A DNA stretch of 27,029 nt. Origin: an uncultured Oscillospiraceae bacterium. GTDB taxonomy: Bacteria > Bacillota > Clostridia > Oscillospirales > Ruminococcaceae. The DNA lies in contig UQDG01000028.1 of NCBI GenBank assembly GCA_900539695.1, positions 1 to 27,029 on the forward strand. The letters run 5' to 3'. The first letter of the stretch is position 1, and each line of letters opens with the position of its first letter. The notes under the pieces are model-generated. The model was not told where the DNA came from. It did no database searches and saw nothing but the letters and a program-made list of their open reading frames with translations. Positions 23,965-27,029 of this stretch are shown here, piece by piece. Position numbers and translations under genes: made by a program.

Positions 23965-24951
23965 TTACGCGCCCAGGGTGGCCGCCATCACGGCCTTGAT
24001 GGTGTGCATGCGGTTCTCGGCTTCCTGGAAGACGATGGACTGCGGGCCGTTGAAGACCTCGTCGGTCACTTCCATGGCGTCGCGGTTGAACTTCTCGCCC
24101 ATCTCCTTGCCCACGGCGGTCTTGTGGTCGTGGTAGGCGGGCAGGCAGTGCATGAACACAGCGCGGGGCTTGGCCTTGGCCATCAGTTCGGCGTTGACCT
24201 GGTAGGGGGACAGGGCCTCGATGCGCTCGGCCCAGACTTCCACCGGCTCGCCCATGCTGACCCACACGTCGGTGTAGATGACATCCGCACCGGCCACAGC
24301 GTCGGTGTCCTCGGACAGGGTGATGGAGGCGCCGCTGCGCTCGGCAAACTCTTTGCACTTTTCCACCAGGGCAGGGTCAGGCCAGTAAGCCTTGGGGGCG
24401 CAGGCCACGAAATCCAGGCCCATCTTGGCGCAGCCGATCATCAGGCTGTTGCCCATGTTGTAGCGGGCGTCGCCCATGTAGGCAAACTTGAGGCCCTGCA
24501 GCTTGCCGAAATGCTCCCGCAGGGTGAGGAAGTCGGCCAGGATCTGGGTGGGGTGGTACTCGTTGGTCAGGCCGTTCCAAACGGGCACGCTGGCATACCT
24601 GGCCAGCTCCTCCACGATGGCCTGGCCGTAGCCGCGGTACTCGATGCCCTCAAACATGCCGGAAAGCACCTGGGCGGTGTCGGCGATGGACTCCTTTTTG
24701 CCAATCTGGCTGCCGGTGGGGTCCAGGTAGGTGGTGCCCATGCCCAGATCGTGAGCGGCGACCTCAAAGCTGCAGCGGGTGCGGGTGGAAGTTTTCTCAA
24801 AAATGAGTGCCACGTTTTTGCCGCGCAGCGTATCGTGGGGGATGCCGGCCTTCTTTTTGGCTTTCAGCTCAGCAGCCAGGTCCAACAGGCTGCCGATCTC
24901 GGCCGGGGTAAAGTCCAGCAGCGTTAAAAAGTCGCGTCCGATCAGGTCCAT
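23965..24951 (-). CDS. argF: Ornithine carbamoyltransferase
   Basis: Converts ornithine and carbamoyl phosphate to citrulline in arginine biosynthesis; cytoplasmic trimer. 328 aa, normal for OTC. The carbamoyl-phosphate motif STRTR is at 55-59, HPTQ at 133-136, the ornithine-binding SMG loop (VSMGEP) at about 231-236 and FMHCLPA (HCLP at 268-271) near the C-terminus. AAAGGAGG lies about 9 bases upstream of the ATG. A promoter and an ArgR-like operator lie just upstream, favouring an anabolic, arginine-repressed role (argF) over a catabolic one (arcB). No other arg gene is adjacent. It is flanked on both sides by the same palindromic repeat family. Confidence 0.96.
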   Translation of the reverse strand: MDLIGRDFLTLLDFTPAEIGSLLDLAAELKAKKKAGIPHDTLRGKNVALIFEKTSTRTRCSFEVAAHDLGMGTTYLDPTGSQIGKKESIADTAQVLSGMFEGIEYRGYGQAIVEELARYASVPVWNGLTNEYHPTQILADFLTLREHFGKLQGLKFAYMGDARYNMGNSLMIGCAKMGLDFVACAPKAYWPDPALVEKCKEFAERSGASITLSEDTDAVAGADVIYTDVWVSMGEPVEVWAERIEALSPYQVNAELMAKAKPRAVFMHCLPAYHDHKTAVGKEMGEKFNRDAMEVTDEVFNGPQSIVFQEAENRMHTIKAVMAATLGA

Positions 24952-24978
24952 GGTGGGGAACCTCCTTTAAATATATAC

Positions 24979-25000
24979 TGTATAATTGAATAATTATACA
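24979..25000. promoter_or_regulatory. ArgR-like operator at the argF start site
   Basis: Perfect 9-bp inverted arms TGTATAATT and AATTATACA separated by GAAT. This AT-rich ~20-bp palindrome resembles ARG boxes (TGAATAATTATTCA-like), and the minus-strand reading includes TAATTATTCA. It covers the predicted argF transcription start, where ArgR with arginine would block initiation. Confidence 0.7.
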
Positions 25001-25004
25001 TGCT

Positions 25005-25033
25005 ATTATACCACTTTCCGTGTGGGGTTGCAA
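25005..25033 (-). promoter_or_regulatory. Promoter of argF
   Basis: On the minus strand there is TTGCAA (25028-25033), a 17-base spacer and a perfect TATAAT (25005-25010); start near 24998, inside the operator. Confidence 0.85.
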
Positions 25034-25043
25034 GTGGTATAAT
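25015..25043 (+). promoter_or_regulatory. Divergent promoter candidate for dinB
   Basis: On the plus strand TATAAT (25038-25043) has a weak -35, TTTCCG (25015-25020), at 17 bases. It overlaps the argF promoter on the other strand. A transcript would pass through the palindromic element at 25058-25230 before reaching dinB. Confidence 0.5.
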
Positions 25044-25057
25044 AAAAAGTAAAGGAT

Positions 25058-25230
25058 GGCTCCCCTAGAGAGGAGCTCCCGCGAAGCGGGTGAGGGGTGG
25101 CTACTTTAGCAACGAGCGGCACGTGGGCCACCCCTCAGTCGGCTGCGCCGCCACCGCTTACGCGGCCGGGCCCCTCTGTCGCTGCGCGACATCTCCCCGC
25201 ACTGCGGGGAGTTACCCCTCAAGGGGAGCC
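25058..25230. repeat. Long composite palindromic element (GGCTCCCC family), copy 2
   Basis: Starts GGCTCCCCTAGAGAGGAGC and ends CCCCTCAAGGGGAGCC. As in copy 1, the segment GAGGGGTGGCTACTTTAGC is shared, and GAGGGGTGGC pairs with GCCACCCCTC further on. Inner hairpins include CCCGC/GCGGG, GTCGC/GCGAC and CTCCCCGC/GCGGGGAG. It forms the 5' UTR region of dinB, ending about 10 bases before its ribosome site. Confidence 0.8.
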
Positions 25231-25256
25231 TTTTATAACCGGGAAAGGAGGTGCCC

Positions 25257-26489
25257 ATGTCCAAAATCTTTTTCCATGTGGATGTCAACTCGGCGTTTTT
25301 GTCTTGGTCGGCCATCAAGCATCTGCGGGATGGCGAGGACGTGGACCTGCGCACCATCCCGGCGGTGGTGGGCGGCGACGAAGCCCAGCGCCATGGCGTC
25401 GTGCTGGCCAAGAGCGGCCCCGCCAAGAAATACGGCATCAAAACCGGCGAAAGCCTGTTTGCCGCCCGCACCAAGTACCCGGGTATCAAGGTGGTGCCGC
25501 CGGACTTCGACTTTTACGTGCAGAAGAGCAAGGCGATGATCGCGATTTTGCAAGATTATACGCCCGATGTGGAGCAGTACAGCATCGACGAAGCCTTCCT
25601 GGACATGACCGGCACCGAGCAGCTCTTCGGCCCGCCGCTGACGGTGGCCCACGCCATCCGCCAGCGCATTTATAGGGAGCTGGGGTTCACCGTCAACGTG
25701 GGCGTAGCGCCTAACCGCCTGCTGGCCAAGATGGCCTCAGACTTTGAAAAGCCCGACAAGGTGCATACGCTCTTCCCCGAGGAAGTGCCCGCCAAGATGT
25801 GGCCGCTGCCGGTGGGGGATTTGTTCGGCGTGGGACCCAGCGCAGCGCGGCGGCTGAACGCCTGGGGCGTGTATACCATCGGTGAGCTGGCGGCCATGGA
25901 CCGCGACACGGCGGTGCGGCTGTTTGGTACCCGGGGCGACACGCTGTGGAACTACGCCAACGGCCGTGAGGCCGACCCGCTGACCAAGCAGCGCGCCAGG
26001 GACAACAGCTACGGCAACAGCGTGACGATGCCGAAAGATCTGGAGAAGCCCGAACAGGCCGACGCCACGATGCTGGCGTTGTGTGACTCGGTAGGGCGGC
26101 GGCTGCGGCGGGACGGCAAGACCGCCCGCGTGGTGACGGTGCAGCTGGTGGACAACGCGTTCCGCCGCACCAGCCACCAGACCACACTGCCCAATCCGAC
26201 CAACTCCACCGACCGGCTGTACCACGTGGCCGCCGAGCTGATGCGCCAGATGTGGCCCGCCCGGCCGGTGCGGCTGGTGGGCGTCAGCGCCGAAAAAACC
26301 AGCACCGACAACTTTGAGCAGATGGATCTATTTACCGACACCGCCCGGCTGGACAAACAGGAAAAGCTGGACCGCACCGCCGATGCCCTGCGGAAAAAAT
26401 TTGGCGGCGCCGTGGTGACCCGGGCCAAGCTTTTGATGGACGACGCAGAGAAGCCGAAAGCGCTTGGCGCGGCGAAAAATAAAGATTGA
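25257..26489 (+). CDS. dinB: DNA polymerase IV (Y-family, DinB)
   Basis: Translesion polymerase, 410 aa. The palm begins FHVDVNSAFLSW with the first metal-binding Asp9; the second catalytic pair is in YSIDEAFLDMTGT (Asp111, Glu112). The usual second Asp of DxD is Asn11 here, and Phe14 is the likely steric gate. The thumb has the helix-hairpin-helix region (LFGVGPSAARRLNAWGVYTIGELA), and a little-finger domain follows. Near the C-terminus QMDLF (355-359) is a beta-clamp-binding motif. GTG 25251 is in frame but lies on the ribosome site AGGAGG; ATG 25257 sits 5 bases after it. I see no clear LexA box upstream. A terminator follows 16 bases after the stop. Confidence 0.95.
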   Translation: MSKIFFHVDVNSAFLSWSAIKHLRDGEDVDLRTIPAVVGGDEAQRHGVVLAKSGPAKKYGIKTGESLFAARTKYPGIKVVPPDFDFYVQKSKAMIAILQDYTPDVEQYSIDEAFLDMTGTEQLFGPPLTVAHAIRQRIYRELGFTVNVGVAPNRLLAKMASDFEKPDKVHTLFPEEVPAKMWPLPVGDLFGVGPSAARRLNAWGVYTIGELAAMDRDTAVRLFGTRGDTLWNYANGREADPLTKQRARDNSYGNSVTMPKDLEKPEQADATMLALCDSVGRRLRRDGKTARVVTVQLVDNAFRRTSHQTTLPNPTNSTDRLYHVAAELMRQMWPARPVRLVGVSAEKTSTDNFEQMDLFTDTARLDKQEKLDRTADALRKKFGGAVVTRAKLLMDDAEKPKALGAAKNKD

Positions 26490-26505
26490 TAGTTTGTGCC
26501 TGACC

Positions 26506-26535
26506 GGCCCTGCCTACCTTGCGGCAGGGCCTTTT
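26506..26535 (+). terminator. Terminator of dinB
   Basis: A perfect 9-bp stem GGCCCTGCC/GGCAGGGCC with an 8-base loop, followed by TTTT. Confidence 0.92.
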
Positions 26536-26559
26536 ATCATGGGATTCTCCCGCAAGACT

Positions 26560-26603
26560 TTCCTTTTTTGTGACCAAAAAAGGAAACGAAAAAAGTCTCG
26601 CTG
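26560..26603 (+). repeat. CCAAAAGG-type dispersed repeat, second copy
   Basis: TTCCTTTTTTGTGACC, then AAAAAAGGAAACGAAAAA, then TCTCGCTG: the same order of blocks as 19471-19512. Confidence 0.5.
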
Positions 26604-26613
26604 TTCCGAGGCA

Positions 26614-26718
26614 GCGCGCTTGGCGGCCAAAACGATGGCCGCCATCCAGCAGAGCTGGCCCGCTCGTGCGGTTCAAAGCCCCACTGGGGCTTTGATCGCT
26701 GCGCGACCCCGCAACCCC
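26614..26718 (-). repeat. Dispersed ~105-bp palindromic repeat, copy 2 (inverted)
   Basis: The reverse complement of this stretch follows the element at 13033-13136 nearly base for base, including the GTGGGGCT and TGGCGGCCAT palindromes. The two copies lie in opposite orientation 13.5 kb apart. Confidence 0.8.
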
Positions 26719-27004
26719 GGCCAAGGGGCTACTCGCCCCTTGGAACCCCAAAGAGGAGGGTCAGAGAAAAAAATCCTAAAAAATGCAGGAGTGCTGCATT
26801 TTTCTTAACGGATTTTTTCCTCTTCCCGCATTGACCCCTCCGGGGCCTAAATCACTCTACTTCCGTAAAATTGGCCCCGGAGGGGCCAGACGGAGAGGGG
26901 CGGAAAAGCGTTAAGAAACGTGCAGCACTCCTGCACGTTTTAGCTTTTCCGTCACTCGACCCCCGCTTTGGGGTTCCTAGGGGCGAGTAGCCCCTAGGCC
27001 GGGC
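26713..27004. repeat. ~290-bp near-palindrome
   Basis: The left arm from 26713 and the right arm to 27004 are inverted copies around a centre near 26858. Matching blocks include AGGGGCTACTCGCCCCT, GGAACCCCAAAG, TGCAGGAGTGCTGCA and CCCCTCCGGGGCC, each met again as its complement in the right arm. Several blocks are themselves palindromic. There is no open frame of note. With the neighbouring repeats it fills 26540-27029, which holds no gene; the element may continue past the window edge (27005-27029 has another CCCGC...GCGGG pair). Confidence 0.8.
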
Positions 27005-27029
27005 CTCCCGCGCTATCGGAAGTAGCGGG

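Noticed and set aside
23758..25230. CRISPR array
   Set aside because: The repeated units are palindromic elements separated by argF, not short regularly spaced repeats with unique spacers; no cas gene is present.
25251..25256. GTG start for dinB
   Set aside because: The GTG begins on the last G of AGGAGG, the ribosome site serving ATG 25257.

Overview
The window looks like a chromosomal stretch of a high-GC anaerobic gut Firmicute of the Oscillospiraceae/Ruminococcaceae type (Faecalibacterium, Gemmiger or Subdoligranulum relatives). The basis is the GC-rich coding bias, strong AGGAGG-type ribosome binding sites, sigma-A promoters, a clostridial SCIFF ranthipeptide locus, and many short palindromic repeats between genes. 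The genus is inference; there is no rRNA in the window. I see no tRNA, rRNA, CRISPR array, phage or IS transposase gene.

Layout. 1-3400 (+): the 3' end of a Clp AAA+ ATPase, a metzincin-like lipoprotein, an AraC-family regulator and galE. A 180-bp MITE-like palindromic element (3413-3592) sits between galE and its terminator. 3927-5682 (-): an NSS-family sodium-coupled amino-acid transporter behind a PatB/MalY aminotransferase that has lost its catalytic core in frame. 5863-7711 (-): a SCIFF system, with the 48-aa six-cysteine precursor scfA (absent from simple ORF listings because of its size) followed by its radical SAM/SPASM maturase scfB. 7836-12878 (-): sbcD-sbcC and an Orn/Lys/Arg decarboxylase, tightly coupled. 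13184-14927 (-): an RNase Z-like hydrolase, a small membrane-anchored NusG-domain-II protein and a GNAT acetyltransferase, also tightly packed.

15211-23683 (+): a complete oligopeptide ABC importer. OppBCDF is read from a near-perfect sigma-A promoter through a leader with a possible attenuator. Two tandem oppA-type lipoproteins follow, each with its own promoter and terminator. The two genes share blocks of identical DNA, suggesting recent duplication or gene conversion. 23965-24951 (-): argF with a clear promoter and an ArgR-like operator. 25257-26489 (+): dinB (DNA polymerase IV). The argF and dinB promoters lie back to back inside a 13-bp inverted repeat. The last 540 bases hold no gene but carry several repeat families, including a near-palindrome of about 290 bp.

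Common themes are peptide and amino-acid acquisition (Opp importer, NSS transporter, decarboxylase, argF), DNA repair (SbcCD, Pol IV), and unusually dense intergenic palindromes. The most biologically interesting locus is the SCIFF pair: the residue I expect to be the thioether acceptor is glycine here.
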